From Alphaproteobacteria bacterium (GTDB taxonomy: Bacteria > Pseudomonadota > Alphaproteobacteria > Rhodobacterales > Rhodobacteraceae), in NCBI GenBank assembly GCA_030427145.1, contig JAUHWT010000014.1, positions 62,001-126,000 on the forward strand: a stretch of DNA of 64,000 nt. The letters are read 5' to 3'. The position numbers and the translations under genes were made by a program. The notes below the pieces were generated by a model. The model searched no databases, was not told the DNA's origin, and saw only the letters and a list, made by a program, of their open reading frames with translations. Below are positions 17,138 through 25,917 of the stretch, one piece after another (position 1 is the stretch's first letter; each line of letters opens with the position of its first letter).

Positions 17138-17192
17138 GTTCTCAGTCCCTGTCGAACCGGACCTTTACGCAGGAGCCAGGGGGTGGGTCCGT
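17138..17192 (-). pseudogene. Remnant of the 3' end of phaC
   Basis: Positions 17138-17177 match 19687-19726, the end of the intact phaC gene and its stop, at 37 of 40 bases; similarity fades after that. Read on the minus strand it encodes PGSCVKVRFDRD then a stop, against PGSYVKVRFDKD in phaC. There is no start or upstream coding sequence, so this is a fossil, not a gene. The 2549-bp offset equals one unit of the protease array. It shows that the block [protease + upstream region + phaC tail] was duplicated in tandem. Confidence 0.85.
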
Positions 17193-17197
17193 GTGCC

Positions 17198-19513
17198 TCA
17201 AATAAAATCGAAATCGGTTTTCTCGAGCGCATTGAAATTCGTGTCGGCGAGGGAGACCATCAGGAGGTCGTCTCCGTGGTGTACGGCCCAGGTGGTGTCG
17301 TTTTCGGCGGTGATCTCAAGTTTCGACCAGCGGGTGTCCTGAAGCCGGATGGTGTCCCAGCCGCTCTGGAAATCGAGGATGTGGTCGGTATGTCGATCGG
17401 TTTTGAGAATAAAATGATCGCTGCCGGCACCACCGGTGAGCGTGTCGCTGCCGGTGCCGTCGCGCAGCAGGTCGCGGCCGGTGCCACCGTCGAGGCTGTC
17501 ATTCCCCGATCCCCCATTGAGCCGGTCTGCGCCCATGGCGCCGACAAGAGTGTCGTTGTCTGGCCCTCCCTTCACGGTATCCCTGCCGGTGCCGCCGTTC
17601 AGGTGATCGAACCCCTCTCCTCCGTAGAGGCTGTCGGCGCCGCCGTTTCCCGTGATCCGGTCATTGCCGTCCCTGCCGTCCAGCAGGTCGCGGCCGCGGT
17701 TCCCGGCGATCCGCTCGCCCCTGGTGCCGCCGATGACCATATCGTTGCCATCGCCGGTGAAGACATGCCGGAACGCACCGCGCAGGGTGACATCAACTCC
17801 ATCGACGGTTCCGGTGCCGGTGCTGAAGTCGAGAATGGTATGGTCGGTGACTGCGGCGGCGTTGAGGGTTTCCCAGGTTCCGTTGCGGGGGGAGATCAGG
17901 GTCGTGTGGCCGTATTGGCCGCCCGCAAGTTCGCTGTATTCGTTGGTGAGGACGAGGGTGCGGTCTGAATCAGCCGGGCTGCCGGAAATGACCAGATCCA
18001 CGGATTTGAGCGCGCTGACGCCGCCGCCATCCTGGCCGCGGTCGGAAATCCGGAGTGTCCATTCCCCTGTGGGGTCCTCACCGAGGAACTCCCGGCTGGA
18101 GAATGTCCAGGCGTTCAGCCAGCCGGAGTTGTACGCGTCCGGGGTGGAAAGGACGCTTTCGGTGCCCTCCGGGGAGACCAGGACGATGTGATATGCGTGA
18201 AGCTTGCCGTTGGCGAAAACGGGGTTGACCGTGACCATTTCGGGAATGGCCGCGTCCTCGACGGTAAAGGTGACTTCGATCCCCGTATCATTCCATTGCG
18301 GGATGCGTTTGTAGCCGTGCCAGCTGTCCTCCGTTTCGGTCAGCAGGTTTGAGCTGGTCCGGGTTTCGGTCCAGGTCTCCGCAAGGCGGATGGCGGCATG
18401 GGCGTCGACGAGGCCGAAGCCGTAATCGGTCGAATAGTGCATGCCGCCACCGTTCCAGTTGGTGGCGCCGTTGAATTCCCAGAGGTCCCGCTCGTACCAG
18501 TAAAGGCCATCGTCATACACCCCTCCGGTGTGGATGGCGGAAAAGGCAAGGATGTTCTGGACGTCGCGCCAGCCGAGACCCGGATTGGCCTCCAGCATCA
18601 GGGCGGCGATGGCGGTGACCTGTGGTGCAGCGGCCGAGGTGCCGCCGAAAGTGGCGTACATGTCCCAGGGTACGGGGTTTCCGATGTAGGACCAGCTGTA
18701 GCCCGGGTCGCCCCGGCGGTCGGTTGTCAGGATATATTCGCCAAATGCGGACACCAGCACGGTGGAGCCGGGCGACGAGAAATCGGTGACAAAGCCGTCT
18801 TCATTTAAGGCCGCGACGGCAGTCACATGGTGGCTCCGGTTGAGCACGTTGCCATTGGTGTTCACGTCGTCATCACGGTAGTTTCCCGCGCTTTTGACAT
18901 TGATGGTTCCAAGGCCGTCGCGTCCCTCGGTGGTGCTGCGTTCAAGGCCGCGTTCCAGCCCCTTCATCAGGCGGTTGAAATACCAGCCCGAAATATAGGG
19001 GTCTTCGTAGCCCCAGCTGTGGTTGGTGACGTCGAATTTCCAAAGGTCGTTCAGGGCGTTTTGGTCATATGCGGTCTGGTAGTCGGAAAGGATGTCTACC
19101 CCGGCCAGGCGGACTCCTGGCGCGATGCCGACAGTGCCGTGCCCGTCATCGGCAGCGGCGATGATGCCCGCGACGGAGGTTCCGTGCTTTGAACTGTAGT
19201 CCCGGGACAGGGGATCATGGATACGCCCGTTAATGGTGACCTGAAGGCTGCTGTCATACGCGCCGGCAAGCTCCCGGTGTGTGTAGTCGATGCCATCATC
19301 CCAGATGCCAACGGTCACCCCGCTGCCGTCATACTGGTCTCGTACGCGCCCAAGGTTCAGGTGATATCCATCGGTTTCACCGGGGCGCCGGAACCCTTCA
19401 AGATGCCATTGCCGGTCCGTGAGATCGGGAACCCAAAGGTAGGGTTTTGATATTGTGTCAACTTTTGCAATGTCCGCAACAGGCTGCGGCGACCTGGTCG
19501 AAACCCTGTCCAT
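17198..19513 (-). CDS. Subtilisin/kexin-like protease with P-domain and RTX repeats (copy C)
   Basis: Third paralogue, 771 residues, next to phaC. Catalytic residues are Asp72 (GIWDDGIDYTH), His110 (SKHGTSVAG) and Ser293 (GGTSAAAPQV); the oxyanion Asn is in SAGNY. The P-domain is at about 405-515 (FSSREFLGEDPTGEWTL), with RTX repeats at about 590-700. The C-terminal block shares DTxWSxLxIT and ENDTTWAVHHGDDLLMVS with copy B, so B and C are the closer pair. There is no signal peptide; type I export is inferred. A GGGGGA ribosome site precedes the ATG at 19513. Its upstream region (about 19585-19630) is similar to that of copy B (about 17015-17048), consistent with a duplicated promoter. Confidence 0.88.
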   Translation of the reverse strand: MDRVSTRSPQPVADIAKVDTISKPYLWVPDLTDRQWHLEGFRRPGETDGYHLNLGRVRDQYDGSGVTVGIWDDGIDYTHRELAGAYDSSLQVTINGRIHDPLSRDYSSKHGTSVAGIIAAADDGHGTVGIAPGVRLAGVDILSDYQTAYDQNALNDLWKFDVTNHSWGYEDPYISGWYFNRLMKGLERGLERSTTEGRDGLGTINVKSAGNYRDDDVNTNGNVLNRSHHVTAVAALNEDGFVTDFSSPGSTVLVSAFGEYILTTDRRGDPGYSWSYIGNPVPWDMYATFGGTSAAAPQVTAIAALMLEANPGLGWRDVQNILAFSAIHTGGVYDDGLYWYERDLWEFNGATNWNGGGMHYSTDYGFGLVDAHAAIRLAETWTETRTSSNLLTETEDSWHGYKRIPQWNDTGIEVTFTVEDAAIPEMVTVNPVFANGKLHAYHIVLVSPEGTESVLSTPDAYNSGWLNAWTFSSREFLGEDPTGEWTLRISDRGQDGGGVSALKSVDLVISGSPADSDRTLVLTNEYSELAGGQYGHTTLISPRNGTWETLNAAAVTDHTILDFSTGTGTVDGVDVTLRGAFRHVFTGDGNDMVIGGTRGERIAGNRGRDLLDGRDGNDRITGNGGADSLYGGEGFDHLNGGTGRDTVKGGPDNDTLVGAMGADRLNGGSGNDSLDGGTGRDLLRDGTGSDTLTGGAGSDHFILKTDRHTDHILDFQSGWDTIRLQDTRWSKLEITAENDTTWAVHHGDDLLMVSLADTNFNALEKTDFDFI

Positions 19514-19690
19514 AACGTCCCCCGCTCATTTCGGGATCATCCGCGCCTGTTCAGATGACCACAGGTCCGGCCGAGGAAGTAAAAAAGTTACAACGGCCGG
19601 GAATTACTTCAATAAATCCATTTTCAACGAGTATGGACCGTACCATTTTCTCAAACAACCCGAAATTGTCCCATTCCGGGCTGCAGGTTC

Positions 19691-21508
19691 TCAGTCCTTA
19701 TCGAACCGGACCTTTACGTAGGAGCCGGGGGCCGGTTCGATGACGCCGAGGGTGGCACCCGGTTCGCGGGCGTTGATGAGGCGGCCGGAGCGTTTTTTGA
19801 GCCAGGCGTCCCAGTCGGGCCACCAGCTGCCGGCGGTTTCCTCGGCGTCCTTCGCCCAGTCGTCAAGGGTGGCGTGGGACATGTCGGGATTGGTCCAGAA
19901 CTGGTATTTCTCCAGTACGGGAGGATTGACCACGCCGGCGATGTGGCCGGACCCGGACATGATGAAACGGACGTCGGCCTTTTTCATCTCCTTCGCGCCG
20001 CGATAGACGGAGGCCACAGGGGCGATGTGATCCTCTTTCGTGGCCACGTGATAGACCGGGCCCTGGATATCGGCCAGGGTGACGGTTTCGCCGCGAACCT
20101 GAATGTTGCCTTTGGCGAAGTTGTTTTTGATGTAGAACTCATCAAGGTAATAGTGATGGACGCGCGCCGGCATCGCCGTACTGTCGGCGTTCCAGTAGAG
20201 CAGGTCGAAGGGGAAGGGATCCTTGCCCAGCATGTAGTTGTTGACGACGTAGCCCCAGATGAGGTCGTTGGCGCGCAGCATGTTGAACGCCTCGGCCATC
20301 TTGTTGGCGGGCATGTAGCCCTGGTCCATTTCCTCGTCGATCACGTTCAGGGTCTGGTCGTCCACCATGATCTGCAACTCGCCCGCGTCCTCGAAATCGA
20401 GCTGGGCGGTGAAGAACGTGGAGGAGGCGATGCGTTTGTCCTTCTGTTTGCCGAGCCACGCCAGAAGCGTGCCGGTCAGGGTGCCGCCGATGCAGTAGGA
20501 CGCGACGTGCAGGCTTTTCTGGTTGGTTTCCTCAAGTACCTTGTCGATGGCGGTGACGGCGCCCTCAAACAGGTAGCTGTCCCAGGTTTTGTCGCGGTGG
20601 CGGTGGTCGGGATTGACCCAGGAGATCATGAAAACGGTGTGGCCCTGTTCGACCAGCCATTTGACCATGCTCTTTTTCGGGTTGAGGTCGAGCACGTAGT
20701 ATTTGTTGATCCAGGGCGGAATGATCAGCAGCGGCTTGGAGCGCACCTTCTCGGTTTTGGGTGCGTACTGGATCAGCTGCATGATTTCGTTCTGGAAGAT
20801 CACCGCGCCCTCGCTGACGGCGGTGTTGCGGCCGACCTCGAAGGCGTCCATGTCGGTCTGGCGGATCAGCAGCTTGCCCTTGCCGCGTTCGAGATCGGCC
20901 AGCATCATTTTCAGGCCGCGAACGAGGTTCTCGCCTTTCTGGTCGACCGTGGCCTCCAGAACCTCCGGGTTGAGGCCGAAGAAGTTGGCGGGGTTCATCG
21001 CCTCGACGAACTGGCGGGTGTAGAAGGCGGCTTTTTTGCGTTCCTTCGGATCCATCTCGCCCACGGTGCCGACCGTATCCTGGACCCAGCCGGAGGTGAG
21101 CAGATAGCTCTGCTTGATGTAGTCGAAGAGGGCGTTTTCGGACCATTCCTTGTGGGCGAACCGGCGATCGCCCTTTTTCATGTGGGGCAGTTCCGGGTCG
21201 TGGACGTCCTTGGCCCCCATAAGTTTGAGCATTGAGGTCTGCCAAAGGGCGGCCTGTTCGCTCCAGAACTCGATGGTTTTGTCCGCGACCTCCTGGGGGT
21301 TGTCCCACATGGTGCGGTAAAGTTCGGCAAAGGTGGGGAAGGTGTTGAGCGGGTCGGGATGGACCGGGCCGCCCACGGGCTGTTTCATCTGGGCCTCGAG
21401 AAAGGTCTGCCAGATGCGGCCGGAGACATCAAAGACCTCGGCCATGTTGGTTGCCATCTGATGGCCCTGTTCGGACAGGGTATCTTGCGTTTCTTCCTCA
21501 GTGGTCAT
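19691..21508 (-). CDS. phaC: Class I poly(3-hydroxyalkanoate) synthase PhaC
   Basis: Polymerises (R)-3-hydroxyacyl-CoA into PHA storage granules; 605 residues, normal for class I. The N-terminal PhaC_N region spans about 60-240. The alpha/beta-hydrolase core has the lipase-like box SYCIGG with nucleophile Cys339, Asp493 in KEDHIAPV and His522 in GSGHIAGV. The conserved YWNADSTAMPA stretch is also present. The start is ATG 21508 after a GGGGGGAAAA ribosome site. No phasin, phaZ or phaR is nearby; substrate could come from beta-oxidation or from phaAB elsewhere. Its last 14 codons are duplicated as a fossil at 17138. It is divergent from a small lipoprotein gene, with about 100 bp between. Confidence 0.95.
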   Translation of the reverse strand: MTTEEETQDTLSEQGHQMATNMAEVFDVSGRIWQTFLEAQMKQPVGGPVHPDPLNTFPTFAELYRTMWDNPQEVADKTIEFWSEQAALWQTSMLKLMGAKDVHDPELPHMKKGDRRFAHKEWSENALFDYIKQSYLLTSGWVQDTVGTVGEMDPKERKKAAFYTRQFVEAMNPANFFGLNPEVLEATVDQKGENLVRGLKMMLADLERGKGKLLIRQTDMDAFEVGRNTAVSEGAVIFQNEIMQLIQYAPKTEKVRSKPLLIIPPWINKYYVLDLNPKKSMVKWLVEQGHTVFMISWVNPDHRHRDKTWDSYLFEGAVTAIDKVLEETNQKSLHVASYCIGGTLTGTLLAWLGKQKDKRIASSTFFTAQLDFEDAGELQIMVDDQTLNVIDEEMDQGYMPANKMAEAFNMLRANDLIWGYVVNNYMLGKDPFPFDLLYWNADSTAMPARVHHYYLDEFYIKNNFAKGNIQVRGETVTLADIQGPVYHVATKEDHIAPVASVYRGAKEMKKADVRFIMSGSGHIAGVVNPPVLEKYQFWTNPDMSHATLDDWAKDAEETAGSWWPDWDAWLKKRSGRLINAREPGATLGVIEPAPGSYVKVRFDKD

Positions 21509-21609
21509 GGTTTTTCCCCCCGACGCCGTGCGTCTTGTTCAGACGTTTCCCCTTAGATAGTAATGCGGGAATGTTGGCTTTTCCACAGTACAGTTGGGCC
21601 TTTGGCGTC

Positions 21610-21933
21610 ATGCAGATTTCCGTGTTGTCTTTTTCGTCGCGTGCTGTGGCCGTGGTCTTCGGCCTGGTGGCGCTCGTCGCGTGTGCGCCGCCGCCCGAGG
21701 GGCGGTTTGAGCCGACGCGTCCGGTGGATGAGGCCGCGCCGGCGGAACTGGTGCCGACGAGCCGGTTCGACGGGGTGGTCGCGGATGCGGCCCCGGATGC
21801 CGAGCGGCTTGAGGCGGAGGCGCAGGCGCTTCTGGAGCGGGCCGAGCGGCTGCGCCAGGAGACGCAGGGCCTGGCCGGGCCGGTGATTGATCCGGAGACG
21901 CGGGCGCGGCTGGAGGCGGCGCGGGGCGGGTAG
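21610..21933 (+). CDS. Small predicted outer-membrane lipoprotein
   Basis: 107-residue protein I do not recognise. Residues 1-24 are a signal peptide ending in ALVAC with the lipid-carrying cysteine at residue 25. The mature part is Pro/Ala-rich and then forms one charged helix (AERLEAEAQALLERAERLRQE) that could be a short coiled coil. The ATG at 21610 was chosen because it places the signal peptide at the N-terminus; in-frame codons upstream belong to the phaC leader on the other strand. It converges with the MgtC-family gene, 12 nt apart. Confidence 0.6.
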   Translation: MQISVLSFSSRAVAVVFGLVALVACAPPPEGRFEPTRPVDEAAPAELVPTSRFDGVVADAAPDAERLEAEAQALLERAERLRQETQGLAGPVIDPETRARLEAARGG

Positions 21934-21945
21934 GTCGCCGCGCGG

Positions 21946-22449
21946 TCAGCTCTCATATTTGCCGTCGGGATCGTCGCTGTCGCCCATGCTCTTCTCTACA
22001 TGGCCCAAGATCCACAGAACGAGGATGGCCAGAACGGTGGCGAGGGCGGCGATGTGAAGTGCGCCGAGGCCACAGGCAAGGCCGATTGCTCCGGCGAGCC
22101 ACATGCCCGCACCCGTGGTTAGACCGCGCACGCGCCCGTTGGTGAACACAATGAAGCCCGCCGCAAGGAACGCGACGCCGCCGGTGACGGCCTCGATGAG
22201 GCGGAGCGGGTCGATGCGGGTGCTCTCATTGTCGAATGGTGGCATATGGGCGATTTCGATGGCGAGGATCGCGACGCAGGCCGAGGCGAGGCAGACGAGC
22301 ATGTGGGTGCGCAGCCCCGCCGGGTGATTGCGCCATTCCCGCTCAAAGCCCACCAGCGCGCCAAACAGAAGTGCCGCGATCATGCGGGCGGCGGCGGTCT
22401 GGATCGGCAGCCAGGGAAACCGGGTGAATTCGTTTAATAATGGTTCCAT
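21946..22449 (-). CDS. MgtC/SapB-family membrane protein
   Basis: Membrane protein of 167 residues with four or five spans. The MgtC signature is clear: RMIAALLFGALVGFEREW followed by HPAGLRTHMLVCLASACV, and GGVAFLAAGFIVF plus VRGLTTGAGMWLAGAIGLACG. MgtC proteins help growth at low magnesium and low pH and, in pathogens, inhibit the F1Fo ATP synthase. This short form lacks the C-terminal ACT-like domain of virulence MgtC, so it is closer to the SapB-like housekeeping branch. The ribosome site is weak and ATG 22449 is the first usable start. Confidence 0.85.
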   Translation of the reverse strand: MEPLLNEFTRFPWLPIQTAAARMIAALLFGALVGFEREWRNHPAGLRTHMLVCLASACVAILAIEIAHMPPFDNESTRIDPLRLIEAVTGGVAFLAAGFIVFTNGRVRGLTTGAGMWLAGAIGLACGLGALHIAALATVLAILVLWILGHVEKSMGDSDDPDGKYES

Positions 22450-22479
22450 GATCCAATGCTTTGCGGCAGTTCGTGCGTA

Positions 22480-22665
22480 TCAGTCGTCGACCTGTTCGGG
22501 CAGATCATCGTGATCGGTGGATGCGAAGTCTTCCAGTTCGTCCTCCGTCATGGACTCGTACATTTCCTTTGACGCGCCCTGGAGTTCGGATTTCGGGGTT
22601 TCGCCGCGTTTGGCTGACAGGGCGGCGCCCGCCGCTTTCTGCTGTGCCTTGGATTTGGCCGGCAT
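22480..22665 (-). CDS. DUF3008-family small protein
   Basis: A 61-residue, highly charged protein. The N-terminus MPAKSKAQQKAAGAALSAK and the following SELQGASKEMYESMTEDELEDFA match the DUF3008 pattern seen in many alphaproteobacteria. The basic first half and acidic second half suggest a small soluble, possibly nucleic-acid-associated protein, but no function is established. A strong GGAGG ribosome site sits in front of the ATG. It precedes the MgtC-family gene on the same strand by 30 nt and may be co-transcribed with it. Confidence 0.8.
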   Translation of the reverse strand: MPAKSKAQQKAAGAALSAKRGETPKSELQGASKEMYESMTEDELEDFASTDHDDLPEQVDD

Positions 22666-22847
22666 GGTGTTTCCTCCTTGAATACGGGGTTCATTTGGCC
22701 AACGCGCCGGGCGGGTGCCGGGTTCCGTTTGGGCGGACTGGCATCAATTTTAGGATTATTTGAACTGATGTGATGGAGGACACAGAAGCGCCGCGGGTTT
22801 GTTCGTAAAACGGCTTCAATACTGATTTATATTTGCGGAGCTGAACC

Positions 22848-23285
22848 ATGACTAAATACATTGTAAGAATAGTTGCGGTCGCGGCCGTATTTGGAATTCT
22901 CGCGATTGCCACCCAGGCGTTTGATGTTTCGGAGCACGGCCCTGTGGCTTTGGCGGACGTGACGGCCGGAGCGGATCATTCCGAGGCCATTGCGCCGATC
23001 CTTGAGCGCAAGGTCGGGGTTTCGCGTCAGCAGCGGGGCACCGTGTACCGGACGGCCTGGATTGGCGAGCGGCCGGCGGGCGCGGGCCGGGATCAGGAAG
23101 CGCGGTCGGAGGTTCGGGCCGCGAAGGGTGCGGGCTGTGACCATGCGTGCCGGAGCGTGAAGCGTGTTGCGGCGCTGGAGGCTGATTTCTTCGAGACCGG
23201 TGCCGCCGAGCGGGGCTGCCGCCGGATGCGGAAGGCGGGCGGTGACTGCGGTGTTGGCGATACGTATTGGCTTGTGATGCGGTGA
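22848..23285 (+). CDS. Unknown exported protein with C-terminal cysteines
   Basis: A 145-residue product that I do not recognise. Residues 1-24 (MTKYIVRIVAVAAVFGILAI) look like a signal peptide or membrane anchor. The rest is basic and Ala/Gly-rich, with four cysteines in two pairs near the end (GCDHAC and GCRRMRKAGGDC), which could make disulfides in the periplasm. GGAG at 22837-22840, 7 nt before the ATG, supports translation. Codon use is less biased than in its neighbours and the opposite strand also stays open, so it could still be a chance reading frame. Confidence 0.5.
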   Translation: MTKYIVRIVAVAAVFGILAIATQAFDVSEHGPVALADVTAGADHSEAIAPILERKVGVSRQQRGTVYRTAWIGERPAGAGRDQEARSEVRAAKGAGCDHACRSVKRVAALEADFFETGAAERGCRRMRKAGGDCGVGDTYWLVMR

Positions 23286-23352
23286 TCCGCTGAGGCCGTT
23301 TCCGTAAGATTTTGGGCGCCGTCCGTTTGTTGCGGGCGTCGTCGTCTCTTTG

Positions 23353-24117
23353 TCAGGCGAACTGTTCGCGGATGAGGCGTTCCTCGAGGCCGTGGCCGGG
23401 GTCGAAGAGGATGCGGTGTTCGATGGTGCTGTCGCTCGCGATGTCGAGGCGCAGGACGTCGCGGACCTCCGCGGAATCGGCGGCGGCCGAGACGGGGCGC
23501 TTATCCGCTTCCAGCACCTCGAAGGTCACTTTGGCCTCGCGCGGCAAAATGGCACCGCGCCAGCGGCGGGGGCGGAAGGCGGCCATGGGCGTGAGGGCGA
23601 GCACGTCGGCGCGGATGGGCAGGATCGGGCCGTGGGCGGAATAGTTGTAGGCGGTGGAGCCCGCCGGGGTTGAGACCAGCGCGCCATCGCAGACCAGCTC
23701 GGCCATGCGCTCGCGCCCGTCGATCAGGATGCGCAGCCGTGCGGCCTGGGGGCCGGAGCGGATCAGGGAGACCTCGTTGATGGCCAGCGCCTCAACGCTG
23801 TCGCCGTTGGTTTGCGTGGCGAACATGCGCAGGGGGTTGATGACGGCCTCCTCTGCCGCATTGAGGCGGTCGAGCAGGCTGTCGTCGGAATAGGTGTTCA
23901 TCAGGAAGCCGACCGTCCCCCGGTTCATGCCGTAGACGGGCAGGTTGCGGCTTTGAAATTTTTGCAGTGTCGAGAGAATCAGGCCGTCGCCGCCCAGTGC
24001 CACGACCACATCGGCCTTGTCGGCGGGTGTCTGGCCGAAGCGGTGGGAGAACTTCGCAAGCGCCTCACGGGCAAGCGGTACGGAGCTTGCCACGAAGTGA
24101 ATGTTTTTGAATGCCAA
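23353..24117 (-). CDS. nadK: NAD kinase
   Basis: Phosphorylates NAD to NADP with ATP or polyphosphate; 254 residues. The GGDG motif is at residues 42-45 (VVALGGDGLILSTLQ). NRGTVGFLMN and the late DGALVSTPAGSTAYNYSAHGPI block are also typical. The best start is TTG at 24117, giving LAFKNIHFVASSVP, which matches the family's short N-terminus and has a GGAACGGA-like site upstream. Longer in-frame starts reach 24339 but add unlike, basic sequence. It is divergent from glyA, and the 275-bp space between them serves both promoters. Polyphosphate may be a phosphate donor here, but the sequence does not show which. Confidence 0.88.
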   Translation of the reverse strand: MAFKNIHFVASSVPLAREALAKFSHRFGQTPADKADVVVALGGDGLILSTLQKFQSRNLPVYGMNRGTVGFLMNTYSDDSLLDRLNAAEEAVINPLRMFATQTNGDSVEALAINEVSLIRSGPQAARLRILIDGRERMAELVCDGALVSTPAGSTAYNYSAHGPILPIRADVLALTPMAAFRPRRWRGAILPREAKVTFEVLEADKRPVSAAADSAEVRDVLRLDIASDSTIEHRILFDPGHGLEERLIREQFA

Positions 24118-24391
24118 TGGTCCGTTCCGCCCCGTTTGTCCGGTGGTTACCTTCACCTGACCTCCCGTTAAACTCAAGTGCCTGATTTCCAGGCAGTTAA
24201 CCGTGCTGAAGGGACGCGCGCGGCGTGGTGGGCAGCGGGTTCGCGGGGCGCCTGGAGGCCGCCAGGGCGCCGGATCGCGGGGATTTGTCCGTCTGAGGGG
24301 TGTTTTGGCGGGATTTCCGGGCTTTCCCAGGCGGGACAATCACGTTATCCAACGCGCCATCACCACATCCAGAATCCGCGAGGACCCCGCC

Positions 24392-25687
24392 GTGTACGAT
24401 ACGTTCAATGACAAGGGCTTTTTCACCGAAACGCTGTCCAGCCGCGATCCGGAGATTTTCGGAACGATCGGTGATGAACTGGGGCGGCAGCGCGAGGAGA
24501 TCGAACTGATCGCCTCCGAGAACATCGTCAGCCGCGCGGTGCTGGAAGCGCAGGGATCGGTTCTGACCAACAAATATGCCGAAGGGTACCCCGGACGGCG
24601 CTACTACGGCGGTTGTCAGTTTGTGGACGTGGCCGAGGACCTGGCCATTGAGCGGGTCAAGGAACTGTTCGGCTGTGAGTTTGCCAATGTTCAGCCCAAT
24701 TCCGGCAGCCAGATGAACCAGGCCGTGTTCCTGGCTCTGCTGCAGCCCGGTGACACGTTCATGGGTCTCGACCTCAATTCCGGTGGTCACCTGACCCATG
24801 GTTCGCCCGTGAACATGTCGGGCAAGTGGTTCAACGTGGTCTCCTACGGTGTGCGTGAGGAGGATCACCTGCTGGACATGGATGAGGTACGGGCGCGGGC
24901 CGAGGAGCACCGTCCGAAGCTGATCATCGCCGGTGGTACCGCCTATTCCCGCGTCTGGGACTGGGAGGCGTTCCGTGAGATTGCCGATTCCATTGGTGCG
25001 TATCTGATGGTCGACATGGCCCATATCGCGGGTCTGGTGGCCGGTGGGCAGCATCCCTCGCCCCTGCCGCATGCGCATGTCGTGACCTCCACGACGCATA
25101 AATCCCTGCGTGGTCCGCGGGGCGGCATGATCCTGACCAATGACGAGACGATCGCCAAGAAGGTCAACTCGGCCGTGTTCCCGGGCCTCCAGGGTGGTCC
25201 GCTGATGCATGTGATTGCGGCGAAGGCCGTGGCTTTTGGCGAGGCGCTGCGTCCTGAATTCAAGGCCTATGCGGGCAGTGTGGTGGCCAATGCGCGGGCG
25301 CTGTCGGCCTCGGTTCAGGCCGGTGGTCTGGGTGTTGTGTCGGGTGGCACGGACAACCATTGCATGCTCGTGGACCTGCGGCCAATGGGCGTAACGGGCA
25401 AGGCGGCCGAGAAGGCGCTGGGCCGGGCGCATATTACCTGTAACAAGAACGGCATTCCGTTTGACCCGGAAAAACCGTTTGTGACCTCCGGTATCCGGCT
25501 TGGAACGCCTGCGGGAACCACGCGCGGGTTTGGGACCGATGAGTTTACCGAGATCGGCAAGATGATCTGCGAGGTTATGGAAGGTCTGTCGAAGAACGGC
25601 GAGGCCGGAAATGCGGCGGTTGAGGAAGCCGTCAAGGAACGTGCCGTGGCGCTGTGCCGTCAGTTCCCGATTTACGAAGGCATGTGA
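24392..25687 (+). CDS. glyA: Serine hydroxymethyltransferase
   Basis: PLP enzyme interconverting serine and glycine with tetrahydrofolate, the main source of one-carbon units; 431 residues. Key features are [10 protein letters not shown] near the start, [15 protein letters not shown], the PLP-binding [10 protein letters not shown] with Lys237, [13 protein letters not shown], and [18 protein letters not shown] chose GTG at 24392 (GTG-TAC-GAT-ACG), which has AGGACC upstream and gives the normal length; longer in-frame starts add about 63 unrelated residues. A strong hairpin follows the stop. Confidence 0.95.
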   Translation: MYDTFNDKGFFTETLSSRDPEIFGTIGDELGRQREEIELIASENIVSRAVLEAQGSVLTNKYAEGYPGRRYYGGCQFVDVAEDLAIERVKELFGCEFANVQPNSGSQMNQAVFLALLQPGDTFMGLDLNSGGHLTHGSPVNMSGKWFNVVSYGVREEDHLLDMDEVRARAEEHRPKLIIAGGTAYSRVWDWEAFREIADSIGAYLMVDMAHIAGLVAGGQHPSPLPHAHVVTSTTHKSLRGPRGGMILTNDETIAKKVNSAVFPGLQGGPLMHVIAAKAVAFGEALRPEFKAYAGSVVANARALSASVQAGGLGVVSGGTDNHCMLVDLRPMGVTGKAAEKALGRAHITCNKNGIPFDPEKPFVTSGIRLGTPAGTTRGFGTDEFTEIGKMICEVMEGLSKNGEAGNAAVEEAVKERAVALCRQFPIYEGM

Positions 25688-25694
25688 TTTAAGG

Positions 25695-25721
25695 CCGGGT
25701 TGCGAAGTTTTCGCGGCCCGG
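25695..25721 (+). terminator. Hairpin after glyA
   Basis: CCGGGTTGCGAA (25695-25706) pairs with TTCGCGGCCCGG (25710-25721) over 12 bp, two of them G-U, with a 3-nt loop, starting 8 nt after the glyA stop. The T tract after it is poor (TTGCTCTCC). It very likely ends or protects the glyA message. Confidence 0.65.
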
Positions 25722-25739
25722 TTGCTCTCCCGGCGTGTC

Positions 25740-25881
25740 GGCACGACGCGCCATGCCCGACTTCCCCCACGGGAGGGCATCCCGGACGTCGGCAACCGCT
25801 CAATGGTACCAGCGCTTGTGTCGCTCCGCTACGTGCAGGCGTGTTGAAGCCCACCCGAGGTCGGGCATGGCGCGTCGTGCC
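25740..25881. repeat. 142-bp element with perfect 22-bp terminal inverted repeats
   Basis: The 22-nt arm at 25740-25761 (GGCACGACGCGCCATGCCCG...) is repeated exactly, in reverse complement, at 25860-25881. The 98 bp between show no gene. The structure resembles a MITE or a long REP-type hairpin element. I do not see a clear target-site duplication at the borders. A second copy was not found in this window. Confidence 0.85.
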
Positions 25882-25917
25882 TCGGGGCTGGGCAGGCTCT
25901 TCCGCTAATGCGGCAGA

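Noticed and set aside
24178-24391. Riboswitch in the nadK/glyA gap
   Set aside because: I could not find a conserved core or expression-platform hairpin before glyA; the GC-rich sequence has only weak self-complementarity.
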